A stretch of DNA of 64,000 nucleotides from Boswellia sacra. Lineage: Eukaryota > Streptophyta > Magnoliopsida > Sapindales > Burseraceae. The stretch is taken from the NCBI GenBank assembly GCA_013180625.2, contig SNVD02003385.1, positions 1 through 64,000 on the forward strand. Reading direction: 5' to 3'. Every line of letters starts with the position of its first letter. The stretch's first letter is position 1. The notes under the pieces were generated by a model, which worked only from the letters and a program-made list of their open reading frames with translations, made no database searches and was not told the origin of the DNA. The position numbers were made by a program, and so were the translations under genes. Below, in pieces: positions 10,862 through 23,171 of this stretch.

Positions 10862-13800
10862 GATATTATCGATCTTTTCATCTTTTTACTACTACCTCAT
10901 CTTTTTATTTCTACTTTATCTTATTTGATTTTTAAATTGTTCTAGTAATATTTAAGATGACCCATCAAATTTTATTTAAACTCTTTGATTGAAATAAATA
11001 GATGACTGACAACTTATATCCCAAATTTTGTTAAATTCCTGTTTTATAATACCCTCTTTCATACTTAATAAGCGCCAATCTAAAGTTTAGATTTCAATAA
11101 CTGAGGGAATTTTAGAAGATTTTTTTTCTTTGTTTGTATAGAATGTAATACTTCTATTCAAAAATTAAATTATAACTAAAATATAAGTTTTATAGGTCGA
11201 GGACAAACATGTCAAAATAAAAGGAGGTAGCGGCAGTATTTCATAATTTGAGACTGGTACACATCAACAATAAAAGCTCCATGAGATATAAAAAGGACTT
11301 GCTAGAGTCAGAGATCTGATGAAAAGTTATTACAAAATCAGGGGGTGGTTTGGCGTTGGCTAAGAGGAAACATTGATATACGTAATTTATTGAAATTCTC
11401 ACATTGATGTTAAATATGGGATCACCTTGACGTTAGATAATGGCAAAAAATTGAATATGGATAGGAGCATGATCATAAATACCAATAAAACTTTGGTAAC
11501 CAGATAAATCTACTATAAAACAAATAAACAATAATAAAAAAAAATTATATATTAGATAAATAACAATAATAATAAAAAGAGTGTAAGTGAAGGAAAGAAT
11601 AAATAAATGACTAAAAATATAAAGAAATTTAATTTAAATTTGACCTTTTTTTTATCTGAATAAAATACAAATATATCATATGAGATAAAAAAAAACATAA
11701 CGAACCTTAATCATTTATGCTTAATAAAATTTACGTCATTTAAGATCGGAAAAACTCACAAAAGTTTAATAAATGAAGAGGATTCGTACTAAAGTCGCCC
11801 TGCCAGGAGCATAAAGAAATAGAGAAAGCCAAACTAAGATAATAAATGGAGACAGAGAAACTTCTTTGCTCCGAATTTAGCGACGGAGTACACATGCGGG
11901 CAAGCTATGGTACATATTTATGGGCTCAGGTAAGTTTGTACATGGCTTCGCCATGTGTTAGGCAAGTGTCAAGACTCTGCGGAGTTTAAGGCCACATTTA
12001 ACTATGTGTGGCAAGTTGGTGGAATGCCACGTATCTGCATAACGCGATAGAATTTATTAACTTCTTGCAGATTAGTATTTTAGTTTGGGTAAATCTCATA
12101 AACCCTCTTGAGATTTCCAGAATTCTCACAGAGTCATCCTCAGGCTCTTAAAGTAGTGGCCGCCTACCTTTAGTTTTTTCCTAATTAATCAATGAAAAAG
12201 ATTGCTAATCTATAAATTTAATAAAGAAACAAAAATATATCTTCAAATAGTTGAATGTAGTTGGTCAATCATAATGGAATAGAATAATAGAGTTACTGTT
12301 ACAAAATCTTTTGCTCTTTTGTTAAAAATATTGAAAATTGATTGTTGATAAGAACTAAGAGTTAACTCGGAAAAAATATTGATAATTAGAGTACACTTGG
12401 ATTTATGTAAGTCCCAACCAATCATGTTTTTCATCTTCATGGCAGGATGAATATTCGGTTTGTTGAGTTTAATAACGGTTAGCGAGAGTTAAAAAAGAAA
12501 TGGAAAATGTTTCATTATATAATACTATGTCTATAATAGTAAATTGATTCATAGCTATTTTGGTAAGAAAGAAATTTTTGAGAACATGAATATACAGGGT
12601 ATAACTTTGACTATTATTTTGGATATAAATAACCACAACTGTTATTTTATTTTAAAAAGATGGCTTATAAAAAGAGTCTATACTGCATGAGGTATAAAAT
12701 CAGTTGAAGAGTCAAAGATCCATTGATAAGGCTTTTTGAAATTCCCTATATGGACTAGATTAGTTGTTAACCAAAGCCTTAGCTTAGAGGAAGAGTTATT
12801 ACAAAATCAAGGGGTGCATGGTTCGATGATAGAATAGGAAACATAAAATTTGTAACATGTAGAAATCTTAACAATAATGCCAAATATGGGCCCTATTGGA
12901 ATTTAATGCACTAATTAACAAGGCTTGACAATGTGCAAGAAATGAATATAGTATAATCCACTTGGAGGTAATCATAAAATATGAATATGGATAACCTAAT
13001 ATAATAATTCCATACGAATATAGTATCATCCACTTGGAGGTAATCATAAAAAGGACTTGCTAGAGTCAAAGATCTGATGAAAAGTTATTACAAAATCAGG
13101 AGGTAGTTCGGAGTTGGCTGAGAGGAAACATCAATGTTCTTATCTTCACCTAATCTTTTTCACAAAAGAGTGATTAATGGTTGTGAAAAATATATAAATG
13201 ATGAGAAAAAATAGATACAAATCTCAACCATACATTAGTATGAAAATCCATGCGTCAACAAATTCTCAAAAGCTGAGACAAATTTAGATGAATAGAGAAT
13301 CCTAATTTTAAAGGAATTGGGTAAGGGAGTGGAAATGTCAAAAGATAAATAATGCTGCATATAAATCCATCCTCATATAATCTTATGTAAAATAATATCA
13401 TTGGATGGTAAAACTTTATAAGGAAATTGTAATAATGATGTTATATTTAGTAATATCATCTCACATCATGTTGTATCAAAAGATCCTATATGTTGGTTGT
13501 ATGCGTAATATTATTTGATAGATTAATGACATCGTCTGGCACCAATAGGTGCACGATACATCATGAAATCATACAATATAATCACAAATATATAGTGGCA
13601 AGAGCTATGTTAGGCTTCAAAATTTTGCACAATAGGTCTGCCCTAATTTACAAATATTATGATATTTTGTTAGTAAAGAAAAAAAAATTAAGGTTGGTTG
13701 TAATATTTTTAAGTAGCAAATTTCAGTTTACTTTCTTAAAGGGTAGTCATATGTTTGTAATGTTTTTTCATGTTAATTCCTCACCAAGTGAGAGATATCC

Positions 13801-16186
13801 ATAATATTTACCCATTATGCTTCATAATGTGAACTCTATTTGTAAATCTTTTTAGCATAAAACAAAATATAAAAAAGAAAGTTAAAATGAAATAATTAAG
13901 GCTAGCACATTGAAAAAATCATCACAATTATCTAACTAAAATCTGTTTGATACAGCTTCATAAATGTTATCAAGTCATTCAATAAGAAAGATATTGGATG
14001 AGTTTTACTCTTTGAAGAAAATATTTTTTAGTCTTATTAATTTCATTAAATTATCACCTACCGATTTAGATTAGTAAATTGGCCTATAATTAATAATATC
14101 ATTAGGTAACAATACTATTAACTATTTAATATATTGGTTGAAATCAATCTAGCCGAGTTTTTAAAGGGTTATTAATGGATCTTTGACTCCAAGAACTATT
14201 TCACATGTTATGTGAATTATTTTTATAGTCTCTTGAAAATAAAATAAAAGGTCTTTTTAAAATTTCAACCAATAATAAATATGAATTTATCATTTAGAGA
14301 ATTCAATATTATTTATTATTAATACTATTTGTTTCTGAAATGGAAGTATAGAATTATTACTTGCTACTTTAAACCTCTTAACATTTTAGTGGCTCATTGC
14401 TACTAGCATTAATTTATGGGAACTTTATATATTTCTACCAAAAAATTAGATAATTAGCCCCTCCGGGATTTTATTCGTATTAATTTATTGGAAACTACTT
14501 TAAAGAGCTAAAATTTTATTAAAATTTTAAAAGAAATTCTTTTGATTATTCCAATATTAATTTAAAGTACATCCAAACTTACTATTGTCATCTTTTTTTT
14601 TTTCCTTTAATATTCTAGTGATGAAAAGTTTAAGCCAATTTTTAATCATTCTAACTCATTCTTATTATTTTATTAATTTATGAAAAGAGTGTTGTTACTC
14701 TTATAGACTATTAATAAAAACTCACTCATAGATATCTATGCGATATTATTGAATAATTTATATTGATTAATGTAATTGAAATCTAAATATCACTTATCCT
14801 ATCAAATCATAACACATCAATTTATGTAGATAGTTTGTAAGAATAGTATTATTATTATAAAAATTATTATCCTAACTTTAATCTAATTATTATCTATTGA
14901 ATCTTTGCTTCATAAAATCTAAACAGAAGATAGAATTTTTGGTTGATTTCTTAATATTATATAACTTACATTTGTCCTTTTCAAGATGTAATGGTTTATA
15001 TTTGTCCTTTTCAAGATGTAATGGTATTATACTATTTTTTATTATTATATATTTTCATATGGTTTTTTTTATAACCATCTGAGCCACTAAATCAAAATCG
15101 TGGCTTCACCTTGATTGAAGAAAGTCAATTAATTGTTAATCATAAATGAAGAGAGAGAATAAATACACATCTCAACCATACACTAATATGAAAGTCTATG
15201 TGTCAATAGATCCCCCTAAACGAGACAAAATTAGGTGAGAAGAGAATCCTAATCCTAAAGGAATTGGGTAAGGGAGTGGAAATGTCAAAAGATGAATAAT
15301 TAATGCTACTAGTATTACTTGCCACTTTAAACCTCTTATCATTTTAGTGGCTCCTTGCTAATAGTACTAAATTTTTGGGAACTTTATATATTCTACTACT
15401 AAATTAGATAATTAGCTCCTCCAGGATTTTACCTCTTTTTATTTTATCGGAGACTACTCTAATGAACTATAATTTTGTTATTATTTTTGTATAGTGAATT
15501 TTGCATGTTGGTGGCAGCCTGTATCCTTGACATGTCTACTCCCTTTTAGACGTCAGTTACCAAGCCAACCGAAACCTAGATGGATGAATTATCACAAAAG
15601 GGTTGCTTTGATGATAGGAAACAATTATAAGGTAGCTGTAGCTTGTACAAATTATATGTATCAATTTGAAAGATAATTAAAAATATGACAATAATGTTAA
15701 GTGTGGCCTCAATGTAATTTGATGCACAAATGAATCAGACTAGATATATAATGTCAAGAATAGGAATACGGTTTTAAATTATAATAAAGCTTTGATAACA
15801 TGCTATACATAAAAATGAATATGAAAACCTAATATAAAACAGCTAAACAATAAATAAGAAATTTTCTTTTATAGAAATTTATCTAATTTATCTTCTACAG
15901 TAGTATTTGAATTTTGCCTTACTCACTTCCTTTTTTTTCCTTTTGACTTCCAAGAATATCCTCATTCATAGGTTTAATTTCCCCATTTATAAATTGAAAA
16001 GTACGAATAATCAATGTCGCAATAAATTTTTAGAATCAATAGGTCTTCAAATCTTTCCTTTGAAAATATTGTAGCCTATCTTCTTGAATGATCATTACTT
16101 TTGGAAAATTGAAATTGTTGATCAATGAAGGAAGACTATCAACATTTTTTTTTTTTGCAATAACAGCTAATTCTCTTCCTCTCTAG
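10862..16186. other. Intergenic DNA made of repeated duplications, no gene
   Basis: No exon could be supported, and the open frames here (for example 13490-13804) lack motifs. Several blocks occur twice: 11289-11374 resembles 13047-13132, 13175-13345 resembles 15110-15300, and 14362-14520 resembles 15312-15480. A 25-bp unit starting tttgtccttttcaagatgta is repeated at 14971-14995 and 15001-15025. The blocks keep their order and lie upstream of OSC1, so I infer local duplication with later insertion, probably linked to growth of the OSC array. Confidence 0.55.
14362..15480 (+). repeat. Dispersed direct repeat, two about 160-bp copies
   Basis: Copies at 14362-14520 and 15312-15480 share acttgctactttaaacctct, gggaactttatatattt and the tagataattagcccctcc-type run in the same order with scattered changes. 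The sequence between them is partly unique. No coding content was recognised. Confidence 0.6.
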
Positions 16187-16226
16187 TGCACTTGTTCTAC
16201 ATATATTGCACTTGTTCTACATATAT
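16187..16226 (+). repeat. 20-bp perfect tandem duplication upstream of OSC1
   Basis: The unit TGCACTTGTTCTACATATAT occurs twice head to tail at 16187-16206 and 16207-16226, ending 83 bp before the OSC1 start codon. Each copy contains CATATAT, so it could duplicate a TATA-like core promoter element. The transcription start cannot be seen from sequence alone. Confidence 0.6.
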
Positions 16227-16309
16227 CTCAGTGCTAGAACTCACAAAGTTAAAAGGATTTTTGTCACTCACAAGTGCTCGCATAAATTCATATATAATTA
16301 AGAAGAATA

Positions 16310-19300
16310 ATGTGGAAGCTTAAGGTTGCAGAGGGTGGCAAAGATCCATACATTTACAGCACAAACAACTTTGTTGGGAGGCAAATATGGGAGTTTGATC
16401 CCGATGCAGGCAGTCCTGAAGAGCTAGTTGAGGTCGAAGCCCGTCGTGAAAATTTCTACAAAAATCGTTTCCAGGTCAAGCCCTGTGGAGATCTCCTCTG
16501 GCGAAAGCAGGTGCTTCATCTCTCCTAAATTTAAACTCGAAAAATTTGTCCTTATGTTAGTTTTTAAGAGTAGAAATAACAAAGATAATCGTTGGTTGTA
16601 TTTTCTTGTATATGTAGTTTCTAAGGGAGAAGAATTTCAAACAAAGAATCCCGGCGGTGAGGGTGGATGGAGAGGAAATCACTTATGAAACCGCTACAAT
16701 TGCATTGAAGAGGGCTGTTCATTTCTTCTCAGCCTTGCAAGCTAGCGATGGCCATTGGCCTGCTGAAAATGCTGGCTGCTTATTTTTCCTTCCGCCGTTG
16801 GTAAGTCTCTTAAGCCATAAAGAGTTGCAATTTCATGTAATTCAAAAAATTATTTATATGTTCATTAAGTGCAATTGCTGCAGGTCATGTGCACATACAT
16901 TACAGGGCATCTCAACACTATATTCCCAGATGAGTATAGAAAGGAAATTCTTCGTTACATTTATAATCATCAGGTAACTGTTATAGACTTTTTTAATTCC
17001 AAGTACTTTATTAGTTAGTTTGCACATCAATTAATTAAGTCCTATTGCAGAATGAAGATGGTGGGTGGGGATTACACATTGAAGGCCACAGCATCATGTT
17101 TTCAACAGCTCTTACCTACATTTGCATGCGCATGCTTAGCGAAGGACCTGAAGACTATGCTTGCGCAAGAGCTCGAAAGTGGATTCTTGACCATGGTGGT
17201 GTGACACATATTCCTTCTTGGGGAAAGACTTGGCTCTCGGTATCACTATTAATTTTCCTGAAAGATTTCACAAACCATCAAAATAATATTAAACGAGATT
17301 TGACAATATGAAATCGATAGAGCTTGGAAAATGCATCAAGAATAAATAATGTTATCTCAATTAATTATTTGAAAGATTTCACAAACCATGCATCAAAATA
17401 AGGTTATCTAAATTTTTATTTAAAAAATGTATTTACTGTTTTTAAAACATAACCTTTGAATGAGTTTTGAAACCATCCAATCTTTCATTAAGTGCTACAT
17501 GAATGTATCTGTAAATCTAGTCAGTCTCATTTTATTGCTTTTCCGTTTCCTTTCTTCGAAGATACTTGGTGTATTTGACTGGTATGGAACCAACCCGATG
17601 CCCCCAGAATTTTGGACCCTCCCTTCATTTCTTCCTATGCATCCAGGTAATTTTGGTCAATTTTCTATGCTGTTGTTGACTTGAATAAAAAAAAAGACAC
17701 CAGTCATTAATATTTACGGTTTTATTTAATAGACTAGAGTAAGTACTGAATCTTCTTTTACTTTTTTGCCAACAAATGCAGCGAAAATTGACCAAAATTA
17801 CATGAAAATGTGGTGTTATTGCCGCATGGTGTACATGCCAATGTCATATTTATATGGGAAAAGGTTTGTTGGCCCAATTACACCTCTCATTCTACAATTA
17901 AGGGAAGAGCTTTACACTCAACCTTATAAAGACGTTAATTGGAGGAGAGCACGACATTTATGCGCAAAGGCAAGTTTAATTTATGATTTATCTATAGTCC
18001 AACCCTATATACTATATATTCCATAATCCATCCATACAATTGATTGCATGTAGCAATTTACTGCTTAAATATATTTATCAATTAGTTATTTCCTTTTGTT
18101 ATTACATGCAGGAGGATTTATACTATCCTCATCCTCTAATTCAAGATCTGATGTGGGACAGTCTATGTATATTTACCGAACCTCTTCTTACTCATTGGCC
18201 CTTTAATAAGTGGATTAGAGAAAAGGCACTTCAAGTAACAATGAAGCACATTCATTATGAAGATGAGAACAGTCGATATATTGCCATTGGATGTGTACAA
18301 AAGGTGAATAATCGATGAATTGATTTTAAGTATTAGTATTTGGGAAAAAATAATGTTGAAATATACATACACACACACCATATATATATAGATGTAAAAA
18401 AATACATACACATATATATAGGTGCTGTGCATGCTAGCCTGTTGGGTGGAAGATCCAAATGGAGATTATTTCAAGAAGCATCTTGCTAGGATACCAGATT
18501 ACTTATGGGTTGCTGAAGATGGAATGAAGATGCAGGTCAGTTGCTAGCAGCAATTCCCTTACATTAAATAATTCTACAAAATCCAGATGCATGTAGTTTC
18601 TAATATCAATTGAAATATCAAAATTAATAAGGTAATTTTCATTATGGATACATGCAGAGTTTTGGAAGCCAGATGTGGGATACTGGTTTTGCTATTCAAG
18701 CTTTGCTTGCTAGTAATCTCACTGATGAAATTGGACCAATACTTAAGAGAGGACACGAATTCATCAAGGAATCTCAGGTGTAACATATAACTCATTCCTT
18801 AATGCACATGAAATCACTTTGAGCTGGTAACTAATTACCTTAAAAATGTTAAATATTAGGTCAAGGACAATCCTTCTGGTAACTTTAGGGGAATGTTTCG
18901 TCATATTTCAAAGGGATCTTGGACTTTCTCTGATCAAGATCACGGATGGCAAGTGTCTGATTGTACTGCTGAAGGCTTGAAGGTAAGTAAATAACCAATT
19001 TTATACATGATAAAATTCTTCGAACCAATTAACTAAAGTGTATTTAATTAATTTGTATCTGTATACTCTATAGTGTTGCCTGCTTTTGTCGATGACGCTG
19101 CCAGAAATTGTTGGAATGAAAATGGCACCTGAGCGGTTATATGATTCAGTCAATGTTATATTATCGTTGCAGGTATTATATATTAATTAATATATTTTCT
19201 TATAGAATCTATCCACATTCATAATTTTTCCTCTTCAATATATATGCAAGTAACAACCTTCAGAGCTCTGCTGGAAACATATATAGATAATAGCAATAAG

Positions 19301-20560
19301 CCACGCAAATTATTTGAATTATTGCAGAGCAAAAATGGAGGTTTATCAGCCTGGGAGCCAGCCGGAGGCCAAGAATGGTTGGAAGTAAGTATATGTATGA
19401 ATTTAAATAGTTAACACAACTGGCAGATCAGACAGAATGATATTCAACTTGAAAATGATGCTTTATCTCTTCTATATTTTTTCTTCAGCTGCTAAATCCG
19501 ACAGAATTTTTTGAGGACATTGTCATTGAGCACGAATACGTTGAGTGCACCGCATCAGCTATCCAAGCTTTGGTTTTGTTTAAGAAGTTATATCCAGAAC
19601 ACAGGAAGAAAGAGATTGGCAACTTTATTACGAATGCAGCTCGCTACTTGGAAAACATACAATTGCCAGATGGTTCATGGTATATTTTGATATAATGCAT
19701 ACATATTTAATATTAATGTTAGATATCAGATAATCAATCATTTGCTTTATAGTTCAAATAATCAATCGTCTACCTCTAGATGCATGTATGATGCATTCAC
19801 TTATATTTATTTTGAATAAATAGGTATGGAAATTGGGGAGTTTGCTTCACATATGGTTCATGGTTTGCACTTGGAGGGCTAGTAGCAGCTGGTAAGACAT
19901 ACACAAATTGTCCAACTGTGCGCAAAGGTGTTGAATTTCTTCTCAAAGCGCAAAGAGATGATGGTGGCTGGGGAGAGAGTTATCGTTCTTGTCCAGAAAA
20001 GGTTATTTTGATTTTGGTTCTTGAATTTACATGTACTTGTTGTTATTCAATATTTGACTACAGTTCTAATCAAGTATAATTCATATATGCATAGAAATAC
20101 ATACCTTTGGAAGGAAACAGATCAAATTTGGTACAAACTGCGTGGGCTCTGATGGGTTTAATTCATGCTGGACAGGTCAATTCTAATTTTTCATCTGGAA
20201 AAATTGTATATAATTAATTAGTTAATTGCTTATCATAGAAAATTTTTCTTAATTTGGATTAGGCGGAAATAGACCCAACTCCTCTTCACTGTGCAGCTAA
20301 GTTGATAATCAATTCTCAACTTGAAGATGGTGATTTTCCTCAACAGGTAGTATCGTTGATGAATTTTGCATGTGCTTAGATAACGTTCAATAAAAATTAT
20401 TAACACAGAGTATCTCCGAGTATTGCAGGAAATTACGGGAGTCTATAGTAAAAATTGCATGTTACATTATGCAACCTATAGGAATGTTTTCCCTCTCTGG
20501 GCTCTCGCTGAATATCGCATGCGGGTTCCATTGCCGACGAAAACAAAGAGTGACACTTAA
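16310..20560 (+). CDS. Oxidosqualene cyclase (triterpene synthase), intact, 768 aa
   Basis: It cyclises 2,3-oxidosqualene to a pentacyclic triterpene scaffold at the endoplasmic reticulum. Seventeen exons join in frame: 16310-16510, 16618-16800, 16884-16973, 17051-17239, 17562-17646, 17782-17969, 18112-18303, 18422-18535, 18658-18777, 18860-18982, 19074-19172, 19328-19384, 19489-19679, 19824-20001, 20095-20175, 20263-20346, 20429-20560. The total of 2,307 bp matches the usual family length (about 760 aa). The catalytic DCTAE motif is at residues 488-492, MWCYCR at 259-264, and QW repeats include Q108-W114 and Q158-W164. MWCYCR is typical of beta-amyrin synthases, but the N-terminus ([12 protein letters not shown]) recalls the Ricinus-type lupeol/friedelin synthase group, so I leave the product open. 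Oddities are seven extra residues (251-257) before the MWCYCR region, ENAGC instead of ENAGP in exon 2, a 3-residue deletion in exon 4 relative to OSC2, and a GC donor in intron 6. Confidence 0.93.
17970..18111 (+). other. GC-AG intron (OSC1 intron 6)
   Basis: The donor reads AAG|GCAAGT and the acceptor TGCAG|GAG. Only the GC donor keeps the frame: the nearest GT, four bases downstream, would add 4 nt and break it. OSC2 has the same donor at the same place (45455), so it predates the duplication. A perfect match elsewhere in the donor site is typical of GC-AG introns. Confidence 0.85.
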
Positions 20561-21804
20561 ATTTTCAGGAAAAAACGAAGATTAAAGAACAATACAATTA
20601 CAATCATTTCATGTGAAAGCAAATGATGAAATCAACTTGACTTGAAAGGCTAATGAATGCATTCCTATGATGTTTAATTAATATAATGTAATGTTGTATC
20701 TTGAATATTAATTCAGTTCAACTCACACCATTGGATTAAATGAGGTGAATATTGAAAATTTAAGTGAAAGGATCACAATGTTTTATTTAAAATTTAGTTT
20801 GAGGAAAAAAATTTAATTGTATATTTACGTTAAAATTATGATTCAAATTGATATTAATTTGAGTTCTGGTACGCCTAATTTATTATATATGCAAACCTTT
20901 TTTGAGATGTGAAATAAAAATAACTATAACCTTTTGTATTGAGACAAAAATTTGCCACATTCTTTTAAAATAGTAGTCTTTTATATTTATTTCTCAATTA
21001 CTTTTTTCTTTTTGCATCAACAAAAATAAAAATAGAACAAAAAATTCAAAAAAAAATGCTGTTAATACTTAGTAAATGATGAAAATAAATAGAATAATGC
21101 TACATTTACAACTCATCTACAATTAATATTACTTACAATCTAGGTTGGTAAAATATAACTCGATGAGTAAAAAAATAAAAATAAATGAAGGAAGTTAAAC
21201 TATATCATATGGTAATTATCTATCAACTAATATTTTGCCATCAGGTTGTAAAAAAAAAGATTGTAAATGAGTTATAAGTAAAATATTATACATATAGATA
21301 TATAATATTTATATATTTATTTTCTTTGTCATTTTTCCTAATCCAAGTATTATTTTACACTATTGTCCTAATTCTTTTTATCTTTTTCTTGTTTTGTTGT
21401 GTAGATCTCGTTTTTGAGGTTCACAAAATATTTTTGAAATTTTTTTCAAAACCCCAGGAAAAAAAAATTGGCTACATCATTGCCCTTAGTTATTTGTCGT
21501 TTTCTTTTCTGGGATTACCTAAGAAGCGTAAAATAACATCTAATAAAAATTATAGATATACTTCTATTCTATCAAAATATTTCATTTTTAGTTTGGAGAT
21601 GATATACAAATGAACTTCTTATTACCCGGAAGCGTCGGCTGTGCTATAGCTCTTTTATTTAAAAAGAATCCATTGACATTGAGCATTAATTAACCATTAA
21701 TTTACATACAAATTTCTCTATCGTCAAAGATTTATGTTCTGCTTTGACTTACCTCTTTCGAATTCACAACTCCATAGATAGCTTATCTTTTCCTCTCTAA
21801 TCCA
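20561..21804. other. AT-rich spacer between OSC1 and OSC3 remnant
   Basis: The first part should hold the OSC1 3' UTR and poly(A) signals. No further exon was seen. From about 21625 the sequence (ggaagcgtcgg, agctcttttattt, ttaaccattaatttacata) resembles 37337-37420 upstream of OSC2, so it is the old promoter region of OSC3. Confidence 0.6.
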
Positions 21805-22094
21805 TCTACAAGCACAAATTAATAAGTGTGTTAGGAGGCAGATATGGGAGTTCGATCCTGATTGCAGGCAGTCCTCACCCCTGAAGAGCCAGTTGAAGTG
21901 GAAGTCCTTCGTGAAAATTTCTACAAAAATCTTTTTCAGGTCAAGCCCACTAGTGATCTCCTATGGCGAATGCAGGTGCTGCACTCCTCCTACTTAATTT
22001 AATTTAACTCCAAAAATTGTTCCGCATGTTAGTTTTTAAGAATGCATACATATAATATAGATATAAGTTGTGGTTTATTGTACAGTTTTTACGT
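21805..22094 (+). pseudogene. OSC3 remnant: exon 1 fragment and start of exon 2
   Basis: Bases about 21805-21975 match OSC exon 1 from the STNN-type codons to the end (GGCAGATATGGGAGTTCGAT; the LLWR-type end spliced at TGCAG|gt). The start codon and first 15 or so codons are missing, and extra bases after the DPD codons shift the frame. Intron 1 (21976-22085) aligns to that of OSC1 and OSC2, and exon 2 begins at 22086 with TTTTTACGT before homology stops. The rest of exon 2 resumes at 31442, so the exon is split by the CACTA-like element. It is the middle copy of a same-strand OSC tandem array and cannot be functional. Confidence 0.8.
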
Positions 22095-22099
22095 GTCAT

Positions 22100-22625
22100 A
22101 TATGTCACCGTCAAATATGATAATAGTTGACCGTTGGTCAAACAGTCAAATATTCACTATAGTATTATTTGACTCTTACAAAACAGTCAAGTTTGTATAC
22201 CTTTGGATTCAAATTTTAGGCCTTATTTGACGGTTTATTTAAGAAATATTTGACATTAACCGTCAAATATGACAAAGTAACGGTCAAAATTTTTAAATTT
22301 TGTTAATAATATTTGACAGTAACCGTCAAATATTATGAACCTAACGGTCGAATTTTTTAAAATTTAACTGCTTATAACCGCCAAGCATTGTGCAATAACC
22401 GTCAAATTTTACAAAAATTTTTTCATATTTGATTGCTTCTGACCGTCAAGTATGTGAACATAGAATAATATTTGACTCTTTTTTGATAGACAAATATTAT
22501 TACTTTAATACTTGACTCTTTCGATACTGTCAAGTATGACAAATATTTTGACTCATATTTGACTCTTTACGAAACATATTTGATTGCTTTTGACCGTCAA
22601 GTATGTGAGCTTTTGACAGTCAACC
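22100..22625. repeat. Subterminal GTCAAATAT-type repeat array
   Basis: At least seven copies of GTCAA(A/G)TAT, several preceded by CC or AC (CCGTCAAATAT), occur in both orientations in 0.5 kb. Similar copies lie near the other end at 31318-31327 and 31412-31422. Such arrays are binding sites for the transposase in CACTA elements. Here the role is inferred from position only. Confidence 0.6.
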
Positions 22626-22897
22626 AAAGAAACGACAGAGAACAAACCTAAACACCAAGAATAACCAAATTCAGGATCCTGGAATTAACTTCAATTTTAG
22701 AATTTCTTAGCTTTGGTAAACAACTGACAAAAAATCCAACAAGAGTCAGAATAACATCTTTACATTTATAATAAAATAAAGATATAACTTTGTTGTTTTC
22801 AGAGAGGGGTCAGAAACTGATTGGTTAAACATGTCCAAAAAGAGACCAACTATCAACATTAGCCACAGACTGAAAATTAAAGGCAACTGAATTCAAA

Positions 22898-22962
22898 TTT
22901 GGAGAAGTTGAGCTGTAACGAAGTTTTATATTAAAACTTCGTTACAGCTCAACTTCTCCAAA
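22898..22962. repeat. Perfect 31-bp inverted repeat with 3-nt loop
   Basis: Arm 22898-22928 and arm 22932-22962 are exact reverse complements, separated only by tat. The stem contains GTTGAGCTGTAACGAAGTTT. It lies between the subterminal repeats and the first captured exons. Transcribed, it would form a very stable hairpin. It is too short and too perfect to call a microRNA precursor on sequence alone. Confidence 0.9.
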
Positions 22963-23171
22963 AGATGTGTATTATTCTAGAAGAAAAGATACAAAAGTGG
23001 ACCAAATGTCAAATATATATGTTTAAAAAATCAAAATAAAATGAATTGGGGGTATAACAAGCTGCATAAAAATGAATGCCTGTACTCTTGGCGTTTCTAA
23101 AAAACTAAACTATATAACACAGGCCTGTAACCTAGATTATGGCAGCTATGTAACTTCATGATATAACACAC

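Noticed and set aside
13490..13804. 104-codon open frame upstream of OSC1
   Set aside because: No motif, AT-driven composition, and it lies between duplicated non-coding blocks.
22921..22962. Hairpin as a microRNA gene
   Set aside because: A perfect 31-bp stem with a 3-nt loop is not the usual shape of a plant microRNA precursor. Kept only as an inverted repeat.
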